A DNA stretch of 64,000 nucleotides, from NCBI RefSeq assembly GCF_000381365.1, contig NZ_KB905467.1:179604-243603 (forward strand), read 5' to 3'. The notes beneath the pieces were generated by a model. It did not search any database. It was not told the DNA's origin and saw only the letters and a list, made by a program, of their open reading frames with translations. Position 1 is the stretch's first letter; every line of letters begins with the position of its first letter. The DNA comes from Bacteroides salyersiae WAL 10018 = DSM 18765 = JCM 12988 (lineage in GTDB: Bacteria > Bacteroidota > Bacteroidia > Bacteroidales > Bacteroidaceae). Made by a program: the position numbers and the translations under genes. This document shows positions 18,848 through 28,697 of this stretch, one piece after another.

Positions 18848-20431
18848 ATGAAATTTAGATATTTAAAATCATTGATTCCTGCCGCACTCTCCTTATCGTT
18901 GACCTTCGGTATGGTGTCTTGTGTTGGTGATTTGGATATAAGTCCGATTGACCCGCAGGTGAGCGGTAATTTTTCTCAGGATGAAGTTTTCACCAAACTT
19001 TATGCTTCATTGGTATTGACAGGTCAACAAGGACCTTCCGATAAGCCGGATATTGCTTCGGACGACGAGGGGAATACGGCTTTTTATCGTGTGATGTTCA
19101 CCGTTAACGAATATGCTACCGACGAAATGATCTGGACTTGGATGGATGCCGGTATCCCCGAGTTGATTTTTATGAGGTGGAACTCTTCTCACGGTACTAT
19201 TGAGATGTTGTATAACCGTTTGGCTTATAACATCACCCTTTGTAATTTCTTCCTTGACCAAGTAGAGGGACAAACGGATGAGACAACAGTGAGACAACGT
19301 GCTGAAGCTCGCTTCCTCCGTGCACTGTATTACTATTATTATATGGATCTGTTCGGAAAAGCACCATTTAAAGAACACTTCTCCGAGGAGTTGCCGGTAG
19401 AAAAGAATCGTGCAGATTTGTTCGCTTACATCGAAAGTGAATTGGATGCGATTGAAAATGATATGTACGAACCGGGTAAAGCTCCTTATGGACGTGCCGA
19501 TAGGGCAGCCAACTGGTTGCTGCGTGCCCGTATGAATCTGAATGCAGAAGTGTATACAGGTACTGCGCAATGGGGTGAAGCTGCTGAATATGCAACGAAA
19601 GTGATTGGATCGGGATATGATTTATGTGATAATTACAAAGAATTATTTATGGCCGATAATGGTGAAAATCCGGAGGCACGAAAAGAGATTATTTTCCCGC
19701 TTCGTCAAGATGGTATCCGTACAAAATCTTATGGCGGTTCTTTCTTCCTGGTAGCTGCCACCCGTATTGCGGGGATGCCGTCGTGGGGAACCAATGCTTC
19801 TTGGTCATGTATCCGTGCCCGTAAATCTTTGGTGGGCAAATTCTTTAAAGATCCGGAAAGAGCTCCTTTGACTGAAAGTACGGACGAATTGATTGCTGCT
19901 GCAAAAGACAGTCGTGCCCTGTTTTACTCAGGTAAGGGTGGCGGAGAGCGTCAGGTTACTTTGGAAACGGTTACTAAATTTACCGATGGATTCTCGGTTG
20001 TGAAATGGACGGGACTTACTTCTACCGGGCAGAATAGTAGTGACCCGGATGTACCCGATACTGATATTCCTCTTTTCCGTCTGGCTGAGGCTTATCTGAT
20101 TCGTGCGGAAGCTAATTTGCGTCTTGGAACAGTTGCTATGAGCGATATTGCAGAAGACTTGAATGTATTGCGTCGTCGTGCCGATGCAACGGAATTTGAA
20201 AGCGTGACATTGGATGATATTCTTGATGAAAGAGCCCGTGAGTTATATTTCGAAGGATTCCGCCGTACGGATTTGATTCGCTATAATTATTATACAACGA
20301 ACAGATATCTGTGGGATTGGAAAGGTGGCGAAGCTGAAGGCACTTCGGTAAGTTCTATCTATAATGTTTATCCGATTCCGGCAGCAGATATTACTGCCAA
20401 TCCGAATATGCATCAGAATACTGGTTATTAA
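18848..20431 (+). CDS. susD: SusD-like glycan-binding lipoprotein
   Basis: 527 residues with a lipobox ending at Cys25 (GMVSC). The helical SusD core is recognisable from ARFLRALYYYYYMDLFGKAP in the TPR-like part to ERARELYFEGFRRTDLIRYN near the C-terminus. It sits on the cell surface as the lid of the SusC barrel and binds the polysaccharide. It is the second gene of the starch operon. Confidence 0.96.
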   Translation: MKFRYLKSLIPAALSLSLTFGMVSCVGDLDISPIDPQVSGNFSQDEVFTKLYASLVLTGQQGPSDKPDIASDDEGNTAFYRVMFTVNEYATDEMIWTWMDAGIPELIFMRWNSSHGTIEMLYNRLAYNITLCNFFLDQVEGQTDETTVRQRAEARFLRALYYYYYMDLFGKAPFKEHFSEELPVEKNRADLFAYIESELDAIENDMYEPGKAPYGRADRAANWLLRARMNLNAEVYTGTAQWGEAAEYATKVIGSGYDLCDNYKELFMADNGENPEARKEIIFPLRQDGIRTKSYGGSFFLVAATRIAGMPSWGTNASWSCIRARKSLVGKFFKDPERAPLTESTDELIAAAKDSRALFYSGKGGGERQVTLETVTKFTDGFSVVKWTGLTSTGQNSSDPDVPDTDIPLFRLAEAYLIRAEANLRLGTVAMSDIAEDLNVLRRRADATEFESVTLDDILDERARELYFEGFRRTDLIRYNYYTTNRYLWDWKGGEAEGTSVSSIYNVYPIPAADITANPNMHQNTGY

Positions 20432-20463
20432 TCGTTTATTCATCATTTAAAACGCTTATTATA

Positions 20464-21354
20464 ATGAAAAAGATATATAGTATATTCATGATGGGTCTTG
20501 CCGTACTTGCTTTCTCGGCATGTGAAAGCGATAGAGACAGTAACCCCACGTTATTGGAGCCTGATACATTCGTGTTGAATGTTCCACCTTATGCCGAGAA
20601 CAATGTATATGATCTGGAAAACTCGGAAGCTATTGAGTTTACATGCTCACAGCCGGACTACGGTTTCCCGATTGCCACTACTTATACTGTGCAAATGGCA
20701 CTTGATGAAAATTTCACAGAAGATAATGAAGAGGCCGGAACGAAGGTCAACTATGTGACGCTTTCCACTAAATATACTTCTACAAAAGTGAATGTAGATG
20801 CGGTTGAGTTTGCATTGGGATTGGTTGAGTTGTGGGGAATTGCAGGCTCCGGTGAGCTGCCCGACACTCCTATAACCCTGTATGTTCGTATGCAGGCAGC
20901 CCTGACTTCTAATGGGAGTGGTGCATGTACTTCTAATGTGATTAAATTACCCAGGGTATTGGGATATAAGGCAGAGGCTCCTGTCACGTTGCCGGAAACG
21001 ATGTATCTTATTGGTGGCTTTGCAGAATCCGATTGGAATACATGGCTGGAGATGACTCCGGTGACAGGCAGTACGGGTAAATTCTCACGCGTGGTAACTT
21101 TTGGTGCAGGTGCCGCCGGTACAATGAAGTTCAATATGAATCCGGGTTGGGATGGAAACCAGGTAGCCTACTTTGACGGGCTGGTTCCGGAAGAGTCTAA
21201 AAAACTGGCAGATGTCAGCGGAGTAGACGATGGTAATGGCGGTTTGAATATTCAAATCGGAAATGCCGGTACTTACGAAGTGGTGGTAACTGTTAAAGTT
21301 GCCGGAACCAAACTTGCCTATACTCTGGACTTTTACGAAGCAACGGCTGAATAA
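20464..21354 (+). CDS. SusE-like outer membrane lipoprotein with one starch-binding module
   Basis: 296 residues with lipobox FSAC (Cys20). An N-terminal SusE-type domain (about 30-165: LNVPPYAENNVYDLENSEAI) is followed by one CBM-like unit starting PETMYLIGGFAESDWNTWLE with conserved Trp residues. SusE has two such modules and this protein only one. It would hold starch at the surface beside SusC/SusD. Confidence 0.88.
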   Translation: MKKIYSIFMMGLAVLAFSACESDRDSNPTLLEPDTFVLNVPPYAENNVYDLENSEAIEFTCSQPDYGFPIATTYTVQMALDENFTEDNEEAGTKVNYVTLSTKYTSTKVNVDAVEFALGLVELWGIAGSGELPDTPITLYVRMQAALTSNGSGACTSNVIKLPRVLGYKAEAPVTLPETMYLIGGFAESDWNTWLEMTPVTGSTGKFSRVVTFGAGAAGTMKFNMNPGWDGNQVAYFDGLVPEESKKLADVSGVDDGNGGLNIQIGNAGTYEVVVTVKVAGTKLAYTLDFYEATAE

Positions 21355-21383
21355 CTTTTGTAATTTTAAAACGAATAAGAAAC

Positions 21384-22871
21384 ATGAAAAAGATATCATT
21401 ATATATGTTTTCTCTTCTGGTGCTGGCTGGTTTTTCGGCTTGTGACGAAGATTATACGGACTGGGCCAATCCCCAGTCCAATCCCCAGGAGGAATCTAAG
21501 AGTGGCATTACTGCACAGGTAGCGGGTGTAACTTCGGAAGTCGTGATGGATACGTATGCAGAGGATTCTGTAGTAATTGCCAAGTTGGAGTCTCTGTCCG
21601 GTTCGGACGAAATCGTAGGTTATAAATTGCAATTGGCAGGCAATGATAAAACATTAGACATTCCGTTTGCCGAAAAGGATGGAGCTTTGAAAGTGGATGC
21701 TGCGGAACTGGAATTGCTGACGATGCAATTATACAACAGCCGTCAGGCTGTGGCGCGCGATATAGCAGTAAAAGTGGGAGTTTCTGCAATGGCTTCCGAT
21801 AATCAGGCTGTTTCTGTCGATGTGGCTGATATTAATATGAAAGTGACTCCTGTCACTCCTCCTGCGATGGAAGATGAGTATTATGCTTTGGGAGATATCT
21901 CTTCGTGGGATTTGGCCGGAGCTTTGGCTTTTACACGTGATGCGGACGATGATGCCATCTTTACGCTGGAGTTTACAAACGAAAAGGAAGACAAGGCTAA
22001 TTTCAAAATATTCCCGAAATCAGGAGCTGCCGGAAGCATTGATTGGAACAAGGCATTGGGTGCAATGAAAGACGGGGATGCTTCTGCATCCGGCCTACTC
22101 GATTTTACGGATCAGAAGGGGCAACAGGCTGGAGCTATCGGTCTGGAATTGCAAGGAAAGGTAAGAATTACGATCAACGTAAAAGATTATACATACACAA
22201 TTAAAGAAGTAAGCGATTTGCCCGAAACGATGTTTATCAACGGCTCTGCTTATAGCTCGGATTGGAATTGGAATGATGCTTGCCAGATGATTCCTGTGAC
22301 TCAGACTCCCGGTATGTTCTGGAGTATGCAATATTATAATGCCGGTGAAGAAATCAAATTCTCTCCGGTGGCCGGTTGGACAGGAGATTTCGGCTTCTCT
22401 ACAGATATAGTAACTCCTGCTGCCATCGAACTCGCCGGATTGACTGATAAGGGTGGTAATATTCTGATTGGCATTTCCGGTTGGTATATAGTGGTTGTTA
22501 CTGTCGATAAGGTAGGTGGCAAGAAAGTTGAATTCTTGAGACCGGAGGTCTATCTTTTAGGTGGATTGGTTAATGGCAGTTGGAACTGTAATGAAGAAAC
22601 ATTATTTACTGTACCTGCAGATAAAAACGGTGATTTTGTCTCTCCTGCTGCTACTGCAGACGGGGTAGCGCGTATCTGTTGTACAGTGGCCGGAACTGGT
22701 AATTGGTGGAAGAGCGAATTTACGTTGGATATGAAAAACGATGCTTCGATTGTTTATCGTGAAAACAAGCAGGTTGGTGATAATCTTGGAGAACTGGGTT
22801 ATGAATGTCCTGTAAATGCCGGTCAGAAAGTGTATGTGAACTTCACGAATGGTAACGGAACAGTAAAATAG
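21384..22871 (+). CDS. SusE/SusF-like lipoprotein with three starch-binding modules
   Basis: 495 residues with lipobox FSAC (Cys20). A short Ig-like N-terminal domain precedes three CBM-like units beginning DEYYALGDISSWDL, PETMFINGSAYSSDWNWNDA and RPEVYLLGGLVNGSWNCNEE. Three modules match SusF architecture, while the N-terminus resembles SusE. It is surface exposed and binds starch without cleaving it. The gene ends ahead of a transcriptional hairpin, so it may be the last highly expressed gene of the operon. Confidence 0.88.
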   Translation: MKKISLYMFSLLVLAGFSACDEDYTDWANPQSNPQEESKSGITAQVAGVTSEVVMDTYAEDSVVIAKLESLSGSDEIVGYKLQLAGNDKTLDIPFAEKDGALKVDAAELELLTMQLYNSRQAVARDIAVKVGVSAMASDNQAVSVDVADINMKVTPVTPPAMEDEYYALGDISSWDLAGALAFTRDADDDAIFTLEFTNEKEDKANFKIFPKSGAAGSIDWNKALGAMKDGDASASGLLDFTDQKGQQAGAIGLELQGKVRITINVKDYTYTIKEVSDLPETMFINGSAYSSDWNWNDACQMIPVTQTPGMFWSMQYYNAGEEIKFSPVAGWTGDFGFSTDIVTPAAIELAGLTDKGGNILIGISGWYIVVVTVDKVGGKKVEFLRPEVYLLGGLVNGSWNCNEETLFTVPADKNGDFVSPAATADGVARICCTVAGTGNWWKSEFTLDMKNDASIVYRENKQVGDNLGELGYECPVNAGQKVYVNFTNGNGTVK

Positions 22872-22900
22872 GCATTTGTGAATAAATAAATGAATATGGA

Positions 22901-22930
22901 AAGGCTGTTTCTGTGACCGGAAGCAGCCTT
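22901..22930 (+). terminator. Attenuator-like hairpin before the amylase gene
   Basis: AAGGCTGTTTC (22901-22911) pairs with GAAGCAGCCTT (22920-22930) with one G-U, followed by T residues. It lies within the operon, 24 bp before the amylase start, and would reduce expression of that gene. Confidence 0.75.
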
Positions 22931-22953
22931 TTATGATAAATAAGGAGGAATTT

Positions 22954-25767
22954 ATGAAACGATCTTACGTTTTGTTAGGATTTTGCATTTGGGTAATGTT
23001 CATTGCAAAGGCTCAAATAGTGACAACGAACCCTGCCTTTCCTATCGAAGGAAAGGCGGTGACCCTCATTTTTGATGCTGCACAAGGTACTGCCGGATTA
23101 AAAGGTTATACGGGGGATGTATACGCACATACGGGTGCCATTACAGATCAGAGTGAAAAAGAATCTGACTGGCGATATGCTTCGGATTGGAATGTGAATG
23201 TTGCAAAGTACAAGATGACTTCTTTGGGCAATAATAAGTGGGAACTGAATATTACCCCTGATGTTCGTAGTTATTATGGCGTTCCTGCCGGTGAGAAAAT
23301 TCTGAAAATGGCATTTGTCTTTCGTAGCTCAGACGGCAAAAAGGAGGGAAAAGATACCGGTGGCAAGGATATTTTTGTGGATATACATGAAACAGGACTG
23401 ACGGTTCGTTTCGATCAGCCTTCCGGAATTGCGACCTTGAATAGCGGAGAAACACTGGCAATGAAAGCATCGGCTTCTATGGTGGCAGACATGAAACTGT
23501 TTGTTGGTAATGAACCGATAGCAACTCAAAGCAATGTGAAAGAGATCACTGCCGAGCATACTTTTTTGCAAGCCGGTAATTTCGAGATACGTGTGGAGGC
23601 TTCGATTGGCGGACAAACGGAGACAGCTACACGGACGGTGAACGTGTTGGGTGAGACAGTGCAGGCGCCGCTTCCGGCAAATGTACGACCGGGTATTAAC
23701 TATTTGAGCATTCACGAAGCTACTCTTGTGCTTCAGGCACCCAAAAAGAAGACTGTTCATGTGGTAGGTGATTTTAATGATTGGAAATTATCGCCGGAGT
23801 ACCAATTAAAACAAGACGGAGAGTTTTTTTGGATTACGTTGAGTGGCTTGGAGAGAGAAAAGGAATACGCTTTTCAATATGTGGTGGATGGTACTATTTA
23901 TATAGCCGACCCGTATGCGGATAAAGTTCTCGATCCGTGGAATGATTCGTATATTCCATCTACTGTATATCCTGATTTGAAACCTTACCCGACGGGGAAA
24001 GCCGAAGGGATTGTTTCTGTGCTTCAGACAGGACAGACGCCTTATCAATGGCAGGTAACGGATTTTAAAAAGCCGGACAGGAATCAATTAATGGTATACG
24101 AGATGCATATTCGCGATTTTACTTCCGAACATTCCTTTAATGCGGCGAAAGACAAATTGCCCTATTTGAAACAGTTGGGAATCAATGCCATTGAACTGAT
24201 GCCGGTTAATGAGTTTGAAGGGAATAGCAGTTGGGGATATAATCCTTCGTTTTATTTTGCGGTGGATAAGTATTATGGAACTAAAAATGATATGCGGGCT
24301 TTTGTTGACGAATGCCATCGGCAAGGGATAGCAGTGATTATAGACTTGGTATTGAATCACAGTTTTGGGCAGTCTCCATTCTATTTGCTCTATCGTGAGG
24401 CGGATGGGACTCCGTCGGCAGATAATCCCTGGTATAATCAAAAGTCTAATATTCCTAATGCTGCTTTGCAGTGGGGATATGATTTTAATCATCAAAGTAC
24501 GTATACCCGTGCGTTGGTGGACAGTGTGGCCGGTTTCTGGATGAAAGAGTATAAAGTGGATGGTTTTCGATACGATTTTACTAAAGGATTTTCCAATACT
24601 TCGCAGGATACATGGGCCAATAAATATGATGCGGAACGTATCGCAAACTTGAAGCGGATGTCTTCGGAAATCTGGAAAAGGAATTCGGATGCTTATGTTA
24701 TTATAGAACATCTGACGGAGGGTACTACGGAAGAGAAGGAATTGGGAGAGGCCGGCATCATGCTTTGGAGAAACATGAATCATGCGTATTGTGAATCGGC
24801 TATGGGATGGCCGGATAATTCTAATTTCTCAGGATTGTATGGAGGTACATCCAATATGCCTGTAAACAGTTTGATGGGATATATGGAAAGCCATGATGAA
24901 GAACGTACTTCTTTTAAAGCTTGGAAATGGGGGATTGAAAGTATAAAAGGTGGTGAAGCAAGTGCGAACCCGACGACTGATAATAATTTGGAGAACCGGA
25001 TGAAGCAACTTGCTACGAACGCTGCTTTCTTCTTTACCGTTCCGGGACCTAAAATGATTTGGCAATTCGGAGAATTGGGATATGATTATTCAATAAATAG
25101 TAATTCGGACGGTACGGTTGTCGATGATAATGGTGCTTATCGTACTGATCCCAAACCTCTTCGCTGGGATTATTTGGAGAATTCCGCACGTAAAGAGTTG
25201 TATAATGTTTATAGTAAATTGATGGATTTGCGTCTGTCATATCCCGAACTTTTTTCCCCTGATGTTATTTTTAGCTGGAAAGTGAGCGGCAATACAAATT
25301 GGAATAACGGCCGTTTTATAACTATAACTTCAGGAGATAAAAGAGTGGTTGTTGTCGGGAATTTTACCGCTGTCCCGGGTAATTATTCAGTAACATTTCC
25401 GCAAACCGGTACTTGGTATGATCTGATGGATGAAAACGCTACGTTGAATGTAACGTCGACAACTCAAAGTGTACTTGTTCCTGCCAATGAATTCCGGCTG
25501 TATACTAATTTTAAGCCGGCATTGACGGGAATTGAGGAGACTGTTGTCGATTCAGCGAGTCTGCAAGTGTATTATGATAGCAATTTGGATGAGTTGGTCA
25601 TAAACACAAAAGCGGTTTGGGTTGAAATCTATTCCGTTAACGGTATGATGGTACAGCGACAGGAAAACGTGTCTTCTTTGGGGCTGTCAGTGCTGCCATC
25701 GGGGCAGTATGTGGCTCGGATAAAAGACAATAAGGGAGAAGTGGAATCTTGTAAGATTATTAAGTGA
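22954..25767 (+). CDS. Secreted GH13 alpha-amylase/pullulanase-type enzyme with CBM48 and a C-terminal sorting-like domain
   Basis: I start at 22954 because AAGGAGGAA directly precedes that ATG, giving 937 residues. A signal peptide ends near IAKAQ. Two N-terminal beta domains, one CBM48-like (VVGDFNDWKLSPEY), precede the GH13 barrel. The barrel shows region I DLVLNHS, region II GFRYDFTKG (nucleophile Asp near 540), region III IEHLTE (acid Glu near 585) and region IV ESHDEE (near 645). The last 75 residues end in LPSGQYVARIKDNKG and SCKIIK, like a type IX secretion tail. It would cut starch or branched glucans. Exact linkage specificity is not visible. Confidence 0.92.
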   Translation: MKRSYVLLGFCIWVMFIAKAQIVTTNPAFPIEGKAVTLIFDAAQGTAGLKGYTGDVYAHTGAITDQSEKESDWRYASDWNVNVAKYKMTSLGNNKWELNITPDVRSYYGVPAGEKILKMAFVFRSSDGKKEGKDTGGKDIFVDIHETGLTVRFDQPSGIATLNSGETLAMKASASMVADMKLFVGNEPIATQSNVKEITAEHTFLQAGNFEIRVEASIGGQTETATRTVNVLGETVQAPLPANVRPGINYLSIHEATLVLQAPKKKTVHVVGDFNDWKLSPEYQLKQDGEFFWITLSGLEREKEYAFQYVVDGTIYIADPYADKVLDPWNDSYIPSTVYPDLKPYPTGKAEGIVSVLQTGQTPYQWQVTDFKKPDRNQLMVYEMHIRDFTSEHSFNAAKDKLPYLKQLGINAIELMPVNEFEGNSSWGYNPSFYFAVDKYYGTKNDMRAFVDECHRQGIAVIIDLVLNHSFGQSPFYLLYREADGTPSADNPWYNQKSNIPNAALQWGYDFNHQSTYTRALVDSVAGFWMKEYKVDGFRYDFTKGFSNTSQDTWANKYDAERIANLKRMSSEIWKRNSDAYVIIEHLTEGTTEEKELGEAGIMLWRNMNHAYCESAMGWPDNSNFSGLYGGTSNMPVNSLMGYMESHDEERTSFKAWKWGIESIKGGEASANPTTDNNLENRMKQLATNAAFFFTVPGPKMIWQFGELGYDYSINSNSDGTVVDDNGAYRTDPKPLRWDYLENSARKELYNVYSKLMDLRLSYPELFSPDVIFSWKVSGNTNWNNGRFITITSGDKRVVVVGNFTAVPGNYSVTFPQTGTWYDLMDENATLNVTSTTQSVLVPANEFRLYTNFKPALTGIEETVVDSASLQVYYDSNLDELVINTKAVWVEIYSVNGMMVQRQENVSSLGLSVLPSGQYVARIKDNKGEVESCKIIK

Positions 25768-25782
25768 AAATAATGCTTCCCT

Positions 25783-25840
25783 TATATGCCAATGGATCTT
25801 TCGGCACAATAATACTGCCTTTTGATACATTGGCATATAT
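25783..25840. repeat. 12-bp inverted repeat TATATGCCAATG
   Basis: TATATGCCAATG (25783-25794) is perfectly inverted at 25828-25839, right after the amylase gene. The words resemble those of the repeat at 14109-14250. Confidence 0.75.
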
Positions 25841-25959
25841 TATTATGGGGCAAGGATTAATGAAATTGAGACGGACTATTCAATAAATAACTTTATTGTA
25901 CGGGTTCGAATGACAGGGAACTTTTAGTATTGGTGGAATTTCATCCCCCCTGTATAACG

Positions 25960-25996
25960 AAAAAGAGGAAATTCTTAATTGGAATTTCCTCTTTTT
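25960..25996. terminator. Bidirectional terminator
   Basis: AAAAAGAGGAAATTC (25960-25974) pairs with GAATTTCCTCTTTTT (25982-25996). It serves the convergent amylase and L31 genes. Confidence 0.9.
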
Positions 25997-26018
25997 CTAT
26001 CTCTTTAAGAAGAGTAGA

Positions 26019-26273
26019 TTATTTTTTCTTGCGGTCACCGTAACGGCTCATGAACTTATCAACACGACCTGCTGTATCCACCAATGTAGATTTACCAGTA
26101 TAGAACGGGTGAGAAGTATTAGAGATTTCTATCTTCAGTAACGGATAAGTTTCACCTTCAAACTCGATGGTTTCTTTCGTGTTTACTGTAGATTTTGACA
26201 AAAACATATCGCCATTTGACATATCTTTGAATACTACCGGACGGTATGATTCTGGATGAATACCTTTTTTCAT
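26019..26273 (-). CDS. rpmE2: 50S ribosomal protein L31 type B
   Basis: 84 residues, [20 protein letters not shown] through [20 protein letters not shown], the classic L31 signature. No Cys residues are present, so this is the zinc-independent type B form. It is part of the large ribosomal subunit. A single gene with its own promoter upstream. Confidence 0.97.
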   Translation of the reverse strand: MKKGIHPESYRPVVFKDMSNGDMFLSKSTVNTKETIEFEGETYPLLKIEISNTSHPFYTGKSTLVDTAGRVDKFMSRYGDRKKK

Positions 26274-26346
26274 TTCAGTATTTGTTTTTTAATTATTATA
26301 TCGTTTACTATTTGGTAAGAATAGTGTAATGGTCATTTTCAGTGCG

Positions 26347-26354
26347 CAAAGATA
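26347..26354 (-). promoter_or_regulatory. -7 box of rpmE2
   Basis: TATCTTTG on the minus strand fits TAnnTTTG. It lies 73 bp upstream of the L31 start, with a T-rich -33 region. Confidence 0.65.
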
Positions 26355-26447
26355 ATGCTTTTCCGTGAAATAGAAAAAAGTTTTTGAAAAAAACGAGCTA
26401 TCTCACTTTTTTTTTAGACTTTTGCAGAAAACAAAGAGATTTATTGT

Positions 26448-27461
26448 ATGAAGAAATTGATTGTAACAACTGTTATCTTGCTGTTTGCAGTAATTGCCGG
26501 ACAAGCTCAGGAGAAGAAAAAAGGATTGTATAGCGTAGCTTTTTATAATCTTGAAAATCTGTTTGATACTATTCACGATGCCGGTAAGAATGATTATGAG
26601 TATCTTCCCGATGCACCGAAACGATGGAATACAGAGAAATATGTGTCAAAGTTGAAAAATCTCTCGAAAGTGATCAGTGAACTGTCACGGGATAAAGTTC
26701 CGGAAGGACCTGCTGTTATCGGAGTGGCGGAGGCAGAGAACAGACGTGTTTTGGATGATCTGGTCGGCCAGCCGGCACTGGCTTCCACAGGATATCGTGT
26801 CGTACATTATGAAGGGCCGGATAAACGGGGGATTGATTGTGCGCTGCTGTATGACCCGAAACAATTTACAGTTTCATCCAGCAAGTTGGTTTTGTCGCAG
26901 CCTTTTGAGGGTGATACGATACATAAAACACGTGGATTTCTCATCGTGAATGGAAAACTTGCCGGTGAGCCGGTCTGTTTTATTGTTAATCACTGGCCTT
27001 CACGCGGGGCGGCCGAACCTGTACGGATTCATGCGGCACGTCAGGTGCGTACCTTGACAGACTCACTGCAACGTGAGAATAAGAAATTAAAATTGATCGT
27101 AATGGGGGATATGAACGATGACCCGATGGATAATAGTATGTTGACTCTTGGAGCCAAAAAATACAGGAAGGAAGTCGGAAAAGGGGATTTTTTCAATCCC
27201 TGGTGGGAAACGCTGGAGGATAAGGGAGTAGGAACGTTGCTTTATCGGGGTAAATGGAATCTTTTCGACCAGATTGTACTATCTTCTGCGCTATTGAAGA
27301 AGAAAGGATTGAAATATGATCATAACGAAGTTTTTATTCGCGAATATCTTTTTCAGCAGGATGGAAAATACAAAGGTTCTCCTCTGCGGACACACGGGGG
27401 AAAACTGTGGCTGAACGGTTACAGTGATCATTTGCCTACCATTATTTATCTGAAGAAATAA
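26448..27461 (+). CDS. Exported endonuclease/exonuclease/phosphatase (EEP) family protein
   Basis: 337 residues with a signal peptide ending AGQAQ. EEP landmarks in order are FYNLENLFD, VIGVAEAENRR (metal-binding Glu), VNHWPSR, MGDMNDDP (Asp and Asn) and YSDHLPTII (catalytic Asp-His). The family contains DNases, phosphodiesterases and phosphatases. The substrate cannot be told from sequence. It lies alone between L31 and the aldolase gene. Confidence 0.9.
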   Translation: MKKLIVTTVILLFAVIAGQAQEKKKGLYSVAFYNLENLFDTIHDAGKNDYEYLPDAPKRWNTEKYVSKLKNLSKVISELSRDKVPEGPAVIGVAEAENRRVLDDLVGQPALASTGYRVVHYEGPDKRGIDCALLYDPKQFTVSSSKLVLSQPFEGDTIHKTRGFLIVNGKLAGEPVCFIVNHWPSRGAAEPVRIHAARQVRTLTDSLQRENKKLKLIVMGDMNDDPMDNSMLTLGAKKYRKEVGKGDFFNPWWETLEDKGVGTLLYRGKWNLFDQIVLSSALLKKKGLKYDHNEVFIREYLFQQDGKYKGSPLRTHGGKLWLNGYSDHLPTIIYLKK

Positions 27462-27569
27462 AAACCGTCTTTGCTACATCGGGATTACAATCAACTCTTA
27501 AATGATATTGAATACTACAAAATAGGATTGATTTGTACTCTGTAGCGGGGATATTTCTTACGCTTTGGT

Positions 27570-27599
27570 TTTGTATTAAAACTATTATGTGTACTTTTG
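27570..27599 (+). promoter_or_regulatory. Promoter of the aldolase gene
   Basis: TTTG (27570-27573), 18 bases, then TACTTTTG (27592-27599). This close match to the Bacteroides consensus leaves a leader of about 35 bases. Confidence 0.7.
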
Positions 27600-27639
27600 C
27601 GTAGAATTTTTATTCACTAACAATAAACTTTTAAACAAA

Positions 27640-28644
27640 ATGGTAAATTACAAAGATTTAGGATTGGTAAACACCAAAGAGATGTTTGCTAAGGCTATCA
27701 AAGGCGGATATGCTATTCCGGCTTTCAACTTCAACAATATGGAACAGATGCAGGCTATCATCAAGGCTGCTGTAGAAACAAAATCTCCGGTTATTCTTCA
27801 AGTTTCTAAAGGTGCTCGCCAATACGCTAACGCGACTTTGTTGCGTTACATGGCTCAGGGTGCTGTAGAATATGCAAAAGAATTGGGTTGTGCGCATCCC
27901 GAGATTGTTTTGCATCTTGACCACGGAGATACTTTCGAAACTTGTAAGAGCTGTATCGATTCCGGTTTCTCTTCAGTGATGATCGACGGTTCTCACCTTC
28001 CTTATGAAGAGAATGTAGCTTTGACTAAGAAAGTGGTGGAATATGCTCATCAGTTCGATGTAACTGTAGAAGGAGAACTTGGTGTATTGGCAGGTGTAGA
28101 AGATGAAGTTTCTTCAGATCACCACACTTACACTGACCCGGAAGAAGTAATCGACTTTGCTACACGCACAGGTTGCGATTCATTGGCCATCTCTATCGGT
28201 ACTTCTCACGGTGCTTACAAATTTACTCCGGAACAGTGTCATATCGATCCGAAGACAGGTCGTATGGTTCCTCCTCCTTTGGCATTCAATGTATTGGACG
28301 CTGTAATGGAAAAACTTCCGGGATTCCCTATCGTTCTTCACGGATCATCTTCAGTTCCTCAGGAAGAAGTTGAAACGATCAACAAATACGGTGGTGCGCT
28401 GAAAGCTGCTATCGGTATCCCTGAAGAAGAATTGCGTAAAGCTGCCAAATCTGCTGTTTGTAAGATCAATATCGACTCAGACTCCCGTTTGGCTATGACT
28501 GCTGCTATCCGTCAGGTATTTGCTGAAAAACCGGCAGAGTTCGACCCGCGTAAATATCTGGGACCGGCTCGTGACAACATGGAGAAACTGTACAAGCATA
28601 AAATTATCAATGTGCTTGGTTCAGACAACAAGTTGGCTCAGTAA
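27640..28644 (+). CDS. fba: Class II fructose-1,6-bisphosphate aldolase
   Basis: 334 residues from MVNYKDLGLVNTKEMFAKAI. Zinc and substrate motifs are visible: LHLDHGDTFE, VEGELGVLAGVEDE, SIGTSHGAYK and IVLHGSSSVP. It performs the reversible cleavage of fructose 1,6-bisphosphate to DHAP and glyceraldehyde 3-phosphate in glycolysis and gluconeogenesis. The upstream in-frame ATG at 27589 lies over the promoter -7 box and is rejected as start. Confidence 0.97.
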   Translation: MVNYKDLGLVNTKEMFAKAIKGGYAIPAFNFNNMEQMQAIIKAAVETKSPVILQVSKGARQYANATLLRYMAQGAVEYAKELGCAHPEIVLHLDHGDTFETCKSCIDSGFSSVMIDGSHLPYEENVALTKKVVEYAHQFDVTVEGELGVLAGVEDEVSSDHHTYTDPEEVIDFATRTGCDSLAISIGTSHGAYKFTPEQCHIDPKTGRMVPPPLAFNVLDAVMEKLPGFPIVLHGSSSVPQEEVETINKYGGALKAAIGIPEEELRKAAKSAVCKINIDSDSRLAMTAAIRQVFAEKPAEFDPRKYLGPARDNMEKLYKHKIINVLGSDNKLAQ

Positions 28645-28664
28645 GAAATTATTTGAGATAAGAG

Positions 28665-28697
28665 AAGCTGTACCTGTATCGGGTACAGCTTTTTTTT
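28665..28697 (+). terminator. Terminator of the aldolase gene
   Basis: AAGCTGTACC pairs with GGTACAGCTT, and eight T residues follow. Confidence 0.93.
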
